A stretch of 64,000 nt of DNA from Hydractinia symbiolongicarpus. Its lineage: Eukaryota > Cnidaria > Hydrozoa > Anthoathecata > Hydractiniidae. Positions 10,901-22,947 of this stretch are shown piece after piece (within the stretch, counting starts at the first letter, position 1; the number at the start of each line of letters is the position of its first letter). The translations under genes and the position numbers were made by a program. Location: positions 6,450,001 through 6,514,000 of the forward strand of contig NC_079877.1 of the NCBI RefSeq assembly GCF_029227915.1, written 5' to 3'. The notes under the pieces are model-generated. The model did not search any database. It saw nothing but the letters and a program-made list of their open reading frames with translations, and was not told where the DNA came from.

Positions 10901-12968
10901 ATAGTCGAATGTATACAAAGAAAGTACCCTGTGAGTAAACTCATTTCCAAAACGATTTTTATATTATCTTTTCACCACTAAACTGCATGAGACTTGTAGT
11001 TTTCAAAAATGTTTTCATTTCTGATGAGACGCTGAATAAAAGAAGTTTAATCGCCGGCAAACGAAATTCCGCGATTTCCCGTAAATCCGGGCTTGGCCCG
11101 TATAGTCGAATGTATACAAAGAAAGTACCCAGGGAGTAAACTCATTTCCCGAACGATTTTTTAAATTTTTTTTTCACCACTAAAACGCATGAGACTTGTA
11201 GTTTTCAAAAATGTTTTCATTTTTGATGAGACGCTTAATGAAAGAGGTTTAATCGCCGGCAAACGAAAACCCGCGATTTCCCGTAAATCCCGGGCTTGGC
11301 CCGTATAGTCGAATGTATACAAAGAAAGTACCCTGTGAGTAAACTCATTTCCAGAACGATTTTTTAATTTTTTTTTCACCACTAAAACGCATGAGACTTG
11401 TAGTTTTCAAAAACGTTTTCATTTTTGATGAGACGCTGAATAAAAGAAGTTTAATCGCCGGCAAACGAAAACCTGCGATTTCCCGTAAATCCCGGACTCG
11501 GCCCGTATAGTCAAAAGTATACAAAGAAAGTATCCAGGGAGTAAACTAATTTCCCAAACGATTTTTTGAATTATTTTTTTACCACTAAAGCCCATGAGAC
11601 TTGTAGTTTTTAAAAATGTTTTCATTTTTGATAAGACGCTGAATAAAAGAAGTTTAATCGCCGGCAAACGAAAACCCGCGATTTCCCGTAAATCCCGGAC
11701 TCGGCCCGTATAGTCAAAAGTATACAAAGAAAGTACCCAGGGAGTAAACTCATTTCCCAAACGATTTTTTAAATTATTATTTCACCACTAAAGCCAATGA
11801 GACTTGTAGTTTTTAAAAATGTTTTCATTTTTGATGAGACGCTGAATAAAAGAAGTTTAATCGCCGGCAAACGAAAACCCGCAATTTCCCGTAAATCCCG
11901 GTCTCGGCCCGTATAGTCAAAAGTATAAAAGGAAAGTACCCAGTGAGTAAACTCATTTCCCTAACGAATTTTTAAATTATTTTTTCACCACTAAAACGCA
12001 TGAGACTTGTAGTTTTCAAAAATGTTTTCATTTTTGATGAGACGCTGAATAAAAGAAGTTTAATCGCCTGCAAACGAAAACCTGCGATTTCCCGTAAATC
12101 CCGGATTTGGGCTGTATAGTCAAAAGTATACAAACAAAGTACCCAGGGAGTAAACTCATTTCCCAAACGATTTTTTAAATTATTTTTTCACCACTAAAAC
12201 GCATGAGACTTGTAGTTTTCAGGAATGTTTTCATTTTTGATGAGACGCTTAATGAAAGTGGTTTAATCGCCGGCAAACGAAAACCCGCGATTTCCCGTAA
12301 ATCCCGGGCTTGGCCCGTATAGTCGAAAGTATACAAAGAAAGTACCCAGGGAGTAAACTCATTTCCTGAACGATTTTTTAAATTTTTTTTTCACCACTAA
12401 AACGCATGAGACTTGTAGTTTTCAAAAATGTTTTCATTTTTGATGAGACGCTTGATGAAAGAGGTTTAATCGCCGGCAAACGAAAACCCGCGATTTCCCG
12501 TAAATCCCGGGCTTGGCGCGTATAGTCGAATGTATACAAAGAAAGTACCCTGTGAGTAAACTCATTTCCAGAACGATTTTTTAATTTATTTTTTCACCAC
12601 TAAAACGCATGAGACTTGTAGTTTTCAAAAACGTTTTCATTTTTGATGAGACGCTGAATAAAAGAAGTTTAATCGCCGGCAAACGAAAACCTGCGATTTC
12701 CCGTAAATCCCGGACTCGGCCCGTATAGTCAAAAGTATACAAAGAAAGTACCCAGGGAGTAAACTAATTTCCCAAACGATTTTTTGAATTATTATTTTAC
12801 CACTAAAGCCCATGAGACTTGTAGTTGTTAAAAATGTTTTCATTTTTGATGAGACGCTGAATAAAAGAAGTTTAATCGCCGGCAAACGAAAACCCGCTAT
12901 TTCCCGTAAATCCCGGACTCGGCCCGTATAGTCAAAAGTATACAAAAAAAGTACCCAGAGAGTAAACT
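7974..12968. repeat. Mixed zone: 5-mer A-B-C-D-E HOR with shuffled and hybrid monomers
   Basis: A complete A-B-C-D-E unit runs from about 8133 to 9147. It is followed by partial or rearranged versions. Near 9148 is an A/E hybrid (CTGCGATTT joined to GGGCTTGGCC). The order C-D-A-B-C follows from about 9350 to 10364. Diverged monomers follow, with TTTTTGCAGAGACG (~10413) and ATTTTTATATTATC (~10755, ~10955). From about 11,160 to 12,960 A, B, F, G and D/H-like monomers are mixed. No unique insert is seen. Confidence 0.75.
10797..11155. repeat. Source-like segment also found at 18105-18461
   Basis: A C-type monomer with GACGCCTAATG is followed by TTTTTATATTATC, CACTAAACTGCATG, TTTCTGATGAG, GAAATTCCGCG and a one-base-short TAAATCCGGGC. 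The same run of rare variants reappears at an offset of 7306 bp (about 36 monomers), so the two segments share a recent origin. Confidence 0.8.
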
Positions 12969-15900
12969 CATTTCCGGAACGATTTTTTAAATTATTTTTT
13001 CCCCAATAAAACGCATGAGACTTGTAGTTTTCAGGAATGTTTTCATTTTTGATGAGACGCCTAATGAAAGTGGTTTAATTGCCGGCAAACGAAAACCCGC
13101 GATTTCCCGTAAATCCCGGGCTTGGCCGGTATAGTCGAATGTATACAAAGAAAGTACCCTGTGAGTAAACTCATTTCCAAAACGATTTTTTAAATTATCT
13201 TTTCACCACTAAAACGCATGAGACTTGTAGTTTAAAAAATGTTTTCATTTTTGATGAGAAGCTGAATAAAAAAAGTTTAATCGCCGGCAAACGAAAACCT
13301 GCGATTTCTCGTAAATCCCGTACTCGGCCCGTATAGTCAAAAGTATACAAAGAAAGTACCCAGGGAGTAAACTCATTTCCCAAACGATTTTTTAAATTAT
13401 TATTTCACCACTAAAGCCCATGAGACTTGTAGTTTTTAAAAATGTTTTCATTTTTGATGAGACTCTGAATAAAAGAAGTTTAATCGCCGGCAAACGAAAA
13501 CCCGCAATTTCCCGTAAATCCCGGTCTCGGGCTGTATAGTCAAAAGTATACAAGGAAAGTACCCAGTGAGTAAACTCATTTCCCTAACGAATTTTTAAAT
13601 TATTTTTTCACCACTAAAACGCATGAGACTTGTAGTTTTCAAAAATGTTTTCATTTTTGATGAGACGCTGAATAAAAGAAGTTTAATCGCCTGCAAACGA
13701 AAACCTGCGATTTCCCGTAAATCCCGGACTCGGGCCGTATAGTCAAAAGTATACAAAGAAAGTACCCAGGGAGTAAACTCATTTTCCAAACGATTTTTTA
13801 AATTATTATTTCACCACTAAAGCCCATGAGACTTGTAGTTTTCAAAAATGTTTTCATTTTTGATGAGACGGTTAATGAAAGAGGTTTAATCGCCGGCAAA
13901 CGAAAACCCGCGATTTCCCGTAAATCCCGGGCTTGGCCCGTATAGTCGAATGTATACAAAGAAAGTACCCTGTGAGTAAACTCATTTCCAGAACGATTTT
14001 TTAATTTATTTTTTCACCACTAAAACGCATGAGACTTGTAGTTTTCAAAACTGTTATCATTTTTGATGAGACGGTTAATGAAAGAGGTTTAATCGCCGGC
14101 AAACGAAAACCCGAGATTTCCCCTAAATCCCGGGCTTGGCCCGTATAGTCAAAAGGATACAAAGATATTACCCAGGGAGTAATCTCATTTCCCGAACGAT
14201 TTTTTAATTTATTTTTTCACCACTAAAACGCATGAGACTTGTAGTTTTCAAAAATGTTTTCATTTTTGAAGAGACGCTGAATAAAAGAAGTTTAATCGCC
14301 GGCAAACGAAAACCTGCGACTTCCCGTAAATCCCGGACTCGGCCCGTATAGTCAAAAGTATACAAAGAAAGTACAAAGGGTATAAACTAATTTCCCAAAC
14401 GATTTTTTGAATTATTATTTCACCACTAAAGCCCATGAGACTTGTAGTTTTTAAAAATGTTTTCATTTTTGATGAGACGCTGAATAACAGAAGTTTAATC
14501 GCCGGCAAACAAAAACCCGCGATTTCCCGTAAATCCCGGACTCGGCCCGTATAGTCAAAAAGTATACAAAGAAAGTACCCAGGGAGTAAACTCATTTCCC
14601 GAACGATTTTTTAAATTATTTTTTCACCACTAAAACGCATGAGACTTGTAGTTTTTAAAAATGTTTTCATTTTTGATGAGACGCTGAATAAAAGAAGTTT
14701 AATCGCCGGCAAACGAAAACCCGCAATTTCCCGTAAATCCCGGTCTCGGCCCGTATAGTCAAAAGTATACAAGGAAAGTACCCAGTGAGTAAAGTCATTT
14801 CCCTAACGAATTTTTAAATTATTTTTTCACCACTAAAACGCATGAGACTTGTAGTTTTCAAAAATGTTTTCATTTTTGATGAGACGCTGAATAAAAGAAG
14901 TTTAATCGCCTGCAAACGAAAACCTGCGATTTCCCGAAAATCCCGGACTCGGGCCGTATAGTCAAAAGTATACAAAGAAAGTACCCGGGGAGTAAACTCA
15001 TTTCCCAAACGATTTTTTAAATTATTATTTCACCACTAAAGCCCATGAGACTTGTAGTTTTCAAAAATGTTTTCATTTTTGATGAGACGGTTAATGAAAG
15101 AGGTTTAATCGCCGGCAAACGAAAACCCGCGATTTCCCGTAAATCCCGGGCTTGGCCCGTATAGTCGAATGTATACAAAGAAAGTACCCTGTGAGTAAAC
15201 TCATTTCCAGAACGATTTTTTAATTTATTTTTTCACCACTAAAACGCATGAGACTTGTAGTTTTCAAAAATGTTTTCATTTTTGATGAGACGGTTAATGA
15301 AAGAGGTTTAATCGCCGGCAAACGAAAACCCGAGATTTCCCGTAAATCCCGGGCTTGGCCCGTATAGTCAAAGGTATACAAAGATAGTACCCAGGGAGTA
15401 AACTCATTTCCCGAACGATTTTTTAATTTATTTTTTCACCACTAAAACGCATGAGACTTGTAGTTTTCAAAAATGTTTTCATTTTTGATGAGACGCTGAA
15501 TAAAAGAAGTTTAATCGCCGGCAAACGAAAACCTGCGATTTCCCGTAAATCCCGGACTCGGCCCGTATAGTCAAAAGTATACAAAGAAAGTACCCAGGGT
15601 GTAAACTAATTTCCCAAACGATTTTTTGAATTATTATTTCACCACTAAAGCCCATGAGACTTGTAGTTTTTAAAAATGTTTTCATTTTTGATGAGACGCT
15701 GAATAAAAGTAGTTTAATCGCCGGCAAACGAAAACCCGCGATTTCCCGTAAATCCCGGACTCGGCCCGTATAGTCAAAAGTATACAAAGAAAGTACCCAG
15801 GGAGTAAACTCATTTCCCGAAAGATTTTTTAAATTATTTTTTCACCACTAAAACGCATGAGACTTGTAGTTTTCAGGAATGTTTTCATTTTTGATGAGAC

Positions 15901-18107
15901 GCTTAATGAAAGTGGTTTAATCGCCGGCAAACCAAAACCCGCGATTTCCCGTAAATCCCAGGCTTGGCTGGTATAGTCGAATGTATACAAAGAAAGTACC
16001 CTGTGAGTAAACTCATTTCCAAAACGATTTTTTAAATTATCTTTTCACCACTAAAACGCATGAGACTTGTAGTTTTCAAAAATGTTTTCATTTTTGAAGA
16101 GACGCTGAATAAAAGAAGTTTAATCGCCGGCAAACGAAAACCCGCGATTTCCCGTGAATCCCGGGCTTGGCCCGTATAGTCGAATGTATACAAAGAAAGT
16201 ACCCTGTGAGTAAACTCATTTCCAGAACGATTTTCTAATTTATTTTTTCACCACTAAAACGCATGAGACTTGTAGTTTTCAAAAATGTTTTCATTTTTGA
16301 TGAGACGGTTAATGAAAGAGGTTTAATCGCCGGCAAACGAAAACCCGAGATTTCCCGTAAATCCCGGGCTTGGCCCGTATAGTCAAAGGTATACAAAGAT
16401 AGTACCCAGGGAGTAAACTCATTTCCCGAACGATTTTTTAATTTATTTTTTCACCACTAAAACGCATGAGACTTGTAGTTTTCAAAAATGTTTTCATTTT
16501 TGATGAGACGCTGAATAAAAGAAGTTTAATCGCCGGCAAACGAAAACCTGCGATTTCCCGTAAATCCCGGACTCGGCCCGTATAGTCAAAAGTATACAAA
16601 GAAAGTACCCAGGGTGTAAACTAATTTCCCAAACGATTTTTTGAATTATTATTTCACCACTAAAGCCCATGAGACTTGTAGTTTTTAAAAATGTTTTCAT
16701 TTTTGATGAGACGCTGAATAAAAGTAGTTTAATCGCCGGCAAACGAAAACCCGCGATTTCCCGTAAATCCCGGACTCGGCCCGTATAGTCAAAAGTATAC
16801 AAAGAAAGTACCCAGGGAGTAAACTCATTTCCCGAAAGATTTTTTAAATTATTTTTTCACCACTAAAACGCATGAGACTTGTAGTTTTCAGGAATGTTTT
16901 CATTTTTGATGAGACGCTTAATGAAAGTGGTTTAATCGCCGGCAAACCAAAACCCGCGATTTCCCGTAAATCCCAGGCTTGGCTGGTATAGTCGAATGTA
17001 TACAAAGAAAGTACCCTGTGAGTAAACTCATTTCCAAAACGATTTTTTAAATTATCTTTTCACCACTAAAACGCATGAGACTTGTAGTTTTCAAAAATGT
17101 TTTCATTTTTGAAGAGACGCTGAATAAAAGAAGTTTAATCGCCGGCAAACGAAAACCCGCGATTTCCCGTGAATCCCGGGCTTGGCCCGTATAGTCGAAT
17201 GTATACAAAGAAAGTACCCTGTGAGTAAACTCATTTCCAGAACGATTTTCTAATTTATTTTTTCACCACTAAAACGCATGAGACTTGTAGTTTTCAAAAA
17301 TGTTTTCATTTTTGATGAGACGCTTAATGAAAGAGGTTTAATCGCCGGCAAACAAAAACCCGAGATTTCCCGTAAATCCCGGGCTTGGCCCGTATAGTCA
17401 AAAGTATACAAAGATAGTACCCAGGGAGTAAACTCATTTCCCGAACCATTTTTTAATTTATTTTTTCACCACTAAAACGCATGAGACTTGTAGTTTTCAA
17501 AAATGTTTTCATTTTTGATGAGACGCTGAATAAAAGAAGTTTAATCGCCGGCAAACGAAAACCTGCGATTTCCCGTAAATCCCGGACTCGGCCCGTATAG
17601 TCAAAAGTATACAAAGAAAGTACCCAGGGTGTAAACTAATTTCCCAAATGATTTTTTGAATTATTATTTCACCACTAAAGCCCATGAGACTTGTAGTTTT
17701 TAAAAATATTTTCATTTTTGATGAGACGCTGAATAAAAGAAGTTTAATCGCCGGCAAACGAAAACCCGCGATTTCCCGTAAATCCCGGACTCGGCCCGTA
17801 TAGTCAAAAGTATACAAAGAAAGTACCCAGGGAGTAAACTCATTTCCCGAACGATTTTTTGAAATTATTTTTTTACCACTAAAACGCATGAGACTTGTAG
17901 TTTTCAGGAATGTTTTCATTTTTGATCAGACGCTTAATGAAAGTGGTTTAATCGCCGGCAAACGAAAACCCGCGATTTCCCGTAAATCCCGGGCTTGGCC
18001 GGTATAGTCGAATGTATACAAAGAAAGTACCCTGTGAGTAAACTCATTTCCAAAACGATTTTTTAAATTATCTTTTCACCACTAAAACGCATGAGACTTG
18101 TAGTTTT
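12969..18107. repeat. Segmental duplication, long copy (6-mers then three 5-mers)
   Basis: The block opens with the rare TTTTTTCCCCAATAAAACG (~12,990). It then holds 6-mer monomers (G-F-H-I-A-J-G-F-H-I). From the A monomer at about 15,437 it switches to 5-mers, with three A-B-C units about 1015 bp apart. Rare markers shared with the second copy include GAGAAGCTGAATAAAAAAAG (~13,256), GTTATCATTTTTG (~14,053), GTACAAAGGGTATAAAC (~14,371) and CCCGAAAATCCC (~14,933). Confidence 0.87.
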
Positions 18108-18449
18108 CAGGAATGTTTTCATTTTTGATGAGACGCCTAATGAAAGTGGTTTAATCGCCGGCAAACGAAAACCCGCGATTTCCCGTAAATCCCGGGCTTG
18201 GCCGGTATAGTCGAATGTATACAAAGAAAGTACCCTGTGAGTAAACTCATTTCCAAAACGATTTTTATATTATCTTTTCACCACTAAACTGCATGAGACT
18301 TGTAGTTTTCAAAAATGTTTTCATTTCTGATGAGACGCTGAATAAAAGAAGTTTAATCGCCGGCAAACGAAATTCCGCGATTTCCCGTAAATCCGGGCTT
18401 GGCCCGTATAGTCGAATGTATACAAAGAAAGTACCCAGGGAGTAAACTC
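18108..18449. repeat. Bridge segment derived from the 10.8-11.15 kb type
   Basis: About 1.7 monomers separate the two large duplicated blocks. They carry GACGCCTAATG, TTTTTATATTATC, CACTAAACTGCATG, TTTCTGATGAG and GAAATTCCGCG, matching 10,797-11,155 rather than either flank. This is a recombination scar or a retained remnant of an older, longer duplication. Confidence 0.75.
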
Positions 18450-21400
18450 ATTTCCCGAACGATTTTTTAAATTATTTTTTCCCCAATAAAACGCATGAGA
18501 CTTGTAGTTTTCAGGAATGTTTTCATTTTTGATGAGACGCCTAATGAAAGTGGTTTAATTGCCGGCAAACGAAAACCCGCGATTTCCCGTAAATCCCGGG
18601 CTTGGCCGGTATAGTCGAATGTATACAAAGAAAGTACCCTGTGAGTAAACTCATTTCCAAAACGATTTTTTAAATTATCTTTTCACCACTAAAACGCATG
18701 AGACTTGTAGTTTAAAAAATGTTTTCATTTTTGATGAGAAGCTGAATAAAAAAAGTTTAATCGCCGGCAAACGAAAACCTGCGATTTCTCGTAAATCCCG
18801 TACTCGGCCCGTATAGTCAAAAGTATACAAAGAAAGTACCCAGGGAGTAAACTCATTTCCCAAACGATTTTTTAAATTATTATTTCACCACTAAAGCCCA
18901 TGAGACTTGTAGTTTTTAAAAATGTTTTCATTTTTGATGAGACTCTGAATAAAAGAAGTTTAATCGCCGGCAAACGAAAACCCGCAATTTCCCGTAAATC
19001 CCGGTCTCGGGCTGTATAGTCAAAAGTATACAAGGAAAGTACCCAGTGAGTAAACTCATTTCCCTAACGAATTTTTAAATTATTTTTTCACCACTAAAAC
19101 GCATGAGACTTGTAGTTTTCAAAAATGTTTTCATTTTTGATGAGACGCTGAATAAAAGAAGTTTAATCGCCTGCAAACGAAAACCTGCGATTTCCCGTAA
19201 ATCCCGGACTCGGGCCGTATAGTCAAAAGTATACAAAGAAAGTACCCAGGGAGTAAACTCATTTTCCAAACGATTTTTTAAATTATTATTTCACCACTAA
19301 AGCCCATGAGACTTGTAGTTTTCAAAAATGTTTTCATTTTTGATGAGACGGTTAATGAAAGAGGTTTAATCACCGGCAAACGAAAACCCGCGATTTCCCG
19401 TAAATCCCGGGCTTGGCCCGTATAGTCGAATGTATACAAAGAAAGTACCCTGTGAGTAAACTCATTTCCAGAACGATTTTTTAATTTATTTTTTCACCAC
19501 TAAAACGCATGAGACTTGTAGTTTTCAAAACTGTTATCATTTTTGATGAGACGGTTAATGAAAGAGGTTTAATCGCCGGCAAACGAAAACCCGAGATTTC
19601 CCCTAAATCCCGGGCTTGGCCCGTATAGTCAAAAGGATACAAAGATATTACCCAGGGAGTAATCTCATTTCCCGAACGATTTTTTAATTTATTTTTTCAC
19701 CACTAAAACGCATGAGACTTGTAGTTTTCAAAAATGTTTTCATTTTTGAAGAGACGCTGAATAAAAGAAGTTTAATCGCCGGCAAACGAAAACCTGCGAC
19801 TTCCCGTAAATCCCGGACTCGGCCCGTATAGTCAAAAGTATACAAAGAAAGTACAAAGGGTATAAACTAATTTCCCAAACGATTTTTTGAATTATTATTT
19901 CACCACTAAAGCCCATGAGACTTGTAGTTTTTAAAAATGTTTTCATTTTTGATGAGACGCTGAATAACAGAAGTTTAATCGCCGGCAAACAAAAACCCGC
20001 GATTTCCCGTAAATCCCGGACTCGGCCCGTATAGTCAAAAAGTATACAAAGAAAGTACCCAGGGAGTAAACTCATTTCCCGAACGATTTTTTAAATTATT
20101 TTTTCACCACTAAAACGCATGAGACTTGTAGTTTTTAAAAATGTTTTCATTTTTGATGAGACGCTGAATAAAAGAAGTTTAATCGCCGGCAAACGAAAAC
20201 CCGCAATTTCCCGTAAATCCCGGTCTCGGCCCGTATAGTCAAAAGTATACAAGGAAAGTACCCAGTGAGTAAAGTCATTTCCCTAACGAATTTTTAAATT
20301 ATTTTTTCACCACTAAAACGCATGAGACTTGTAGTTTTCAAAAATGTTTTCATTTTTGATGAGACGCTGAATAAAAGAAGTTTAATCGCCTGCAAACGAA
20401 AACCTGCGATTTCCCGAAAATCCCGGACTCGGGCCGTATAGTCAAAAGTATACAAAGAAAGTACCCGGGGAGTAAACTCATTTCCCAAACGATTTTTTAA
20501 ATTATTATTTCACCACTAAAGCCCATGAGACTTGTAGTTTTCAAAAATGTTTTCATTTTTGATGAGACGGTTAATGAAAGAGGTTTAATCGCCGGCAAAC
20601 GAAAACCCGCGATTTCCCGTAAATCCCGGGCTTGGCCCGTATAGTCGAATGTATACAAAGAAAGTACCCTGTGAGTAAACTCATTTCCAGAACGATTTTT
20701 TAATTTATTTTTTCACCACTAAAACGCATGAGACTTGTAGTTTTCAAAAATGTTTTCATTTTTGATGAGACGGTTAATGAAAGAGGTTTAATCGCCGGCA
20801 AACGAAAACCCGAGATTTCCCGTAAATCCCGGGCTTGGCCCGTATAGTCAAAGGTATACAAAGATAGTACCCAGGGAGTAAACTCATTTCCCGAACGATT
20901 TTTTAATTTATTTTTTCACCACTAAAACGCATGAGACTTGTAGTTTTCAAAAATGTTTTCATTTTTGATGAGACGCTGAATAAAAGAAGTTTAATCGCCG
21001 GCAAACGAAAACCTGCGATTTCCCGTAAATCCCGGACTCGGCCCGTATAGTCAAAAGTATACAAAGAAAGTACCCAGGGTGTAAACTAATTTCCCAAACG
21101 ATTTTTTGAATTATTATTTCACCACTAAAGCCCATGAGACTTGTAGTTTTTAAAAATGTTTTCATTTTTGATGAGACGCTGAATAAAAGTAGTTTAATCG
21201 CCGGCAAACGAAAACCCGCGATTTCCCGTAAATCCCGGACTCGGCCCGTATAGTCAAAAGTATACAAAGAAAGTACCCAGGGAGTAAACTCATTTCCCGA
21301 AAGATTTTTTAAATTATTTTTTCACCACTAAAACGCATGAGACTTGTAGTTTTCAGGAATGTTTTCATTTTTGATGAGACGCTTAATGAAAGTGGTTTAA

Positions 21401-22572
21401 TCGCCGGCAAACCAAAACCCGCGATTTCCCGTAAATCCCAGGCTTGGCTGGTATAGTCGAATGTATACAAAGAAAGTACCCTGTGAGTAAACTCATTTCC
21501 AAAACGATTTTTTAAATTATCTTTTCACCACTAAAACGCATGAGACTTGTAGTTTTCAAAAATGTTTTCATTTTTGAAGAGACGCTGAATAAAAGAAGTT
21601 TAATCGCCGGCAAACGAAAACCCGCGATTTCCCGTGAATCCCGGGCTTGGCCCGTATAGTCGAATGTATACAAAGAAAGTACCCTGTGAGTAAACTCATT
21701 TCCAGAACGATTTTCTAATTTATTTTTTCACCACTAAAACGCATGAGACTTGTAGTTTTCAAAAATGTTTTCATTTTTGATGAGACGCTTAATGAAAGAG
21801 GTTTAATCGCCGGCAAACAAAAACCCGAGATTTCCCGTAAATCCCGGGCTTGGCCCGTATAGTCAAAAGTATACAAAGATAGTACCCAGGGAGTAAACTC
21901 ATTTCCCGAACCATTTTTTAATTTATTTTTTCACCACTAAAACGCATGAGACTTGTAGTTTTCAAAAATGTTTTCATTTTTGATGAGACGCTGAATAAAA
22001 GAAGTTTAATCGCCGGCAAACGAAAACCTGCGATTTCCCGTAAATCCCGGACTCGGCCCGTATAGTCAAAAGTATACAAAGAAAGTACCCAGGGTGTAAA
22101 CTAATTTCCCAAATGATTTTTTGAATTATTATTTCACCACTAAAGCCCATGAGACTTGTAGTTTTTAAAAATATTTTCATTTTTGATGAGACGCTGAATA
22201 AAAGAAGTTTAATCGCCGGCAAACGAAAACCCGCGATTTCCCGTAAATTCCGGACTCGGCCCGTATAGTCAAAAGTATACAAAGAAAGTACCCAGGGAGT
22301 AAACTCATTTCCCGAACGATTTTTTGAAATTATTTTTTTACCACTAAAACGCATGAGACTTGTAGTTTTCAGGAATGTTTTCATTTTTGATCAGACGCTT
22401 AATGAAAGTGGTTTAATCGCCGGCAAACGAAAACCCGCGATTTCCCGTAAATCCCGGGCTTGGCCGGTATAGTCGAATGTATACAAAGAAAGTACCCTGT
22501 GAGTAAACTCATTTCCAAAACGATTTTTTAAATTATCTTTTCACCACTAAAACGCATGAGACTTGTAGTTTT
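18450..22572. repeat. Segmental duplication, short copy (one 5-mer fewer)
   Basis: The left part matches 12,969 onward at +5480 bp (27 monomers). The right part matches the 17.1-18.1 kb region at +4465 bp. The difference of 1015 bp is exactly one A-B-C-D-E unit. Few copy-specific changes were spotted: AATCACCGGC near 19,370 against AATCGCCGGC, and TAAATTCCGG near 22,246 against TAAATCCCGG. Confidence 0.87.
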
Positions 22573-22947
22573 CAAAAATGTTTTCATTTTTGAAGAGACG
22601 CTGAATAAAAGAAGTTTAATCGCCGGCAAACGAAAACCCGCGATTTCCCGTAAATCCCGGGCTTGGCCCGTATAGTCGAATGTATACAAAGAAAGTACCC
22701 TGTGAGTAAACTCATTTCCAGAACGATTTTTTAATTTATTTTTTCACCACTAAAACGCATGAGACTTGTAGTTTTCAAAAATGTTTTCATTTTTGATGAG
22801 ACGCTTAATGAAAGAGGTTTAATCGCCGGCAAACGAAAACCCGAGATTTCCCGTAAATCCCGGGCTTGGCCCGTATAGTCAAAAGTATACAAAGATAGTA
22901 CCCAGGGAGTAAACTCATTTCCCGAACCATTTTTTAATTTATTTTTT
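22573..22947. repeat. D and E monomers leading into the 5-mer triplet
   Basis: A D monomer (TTTTTGAAGAGACG, GTCGAATG) and an E monomer (CCCGAGATTT, GAACCATTTTTTAA) join the end of the short duplication copy to the uniform 5-mer run. No unique sequence. Confidence 0.75.
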
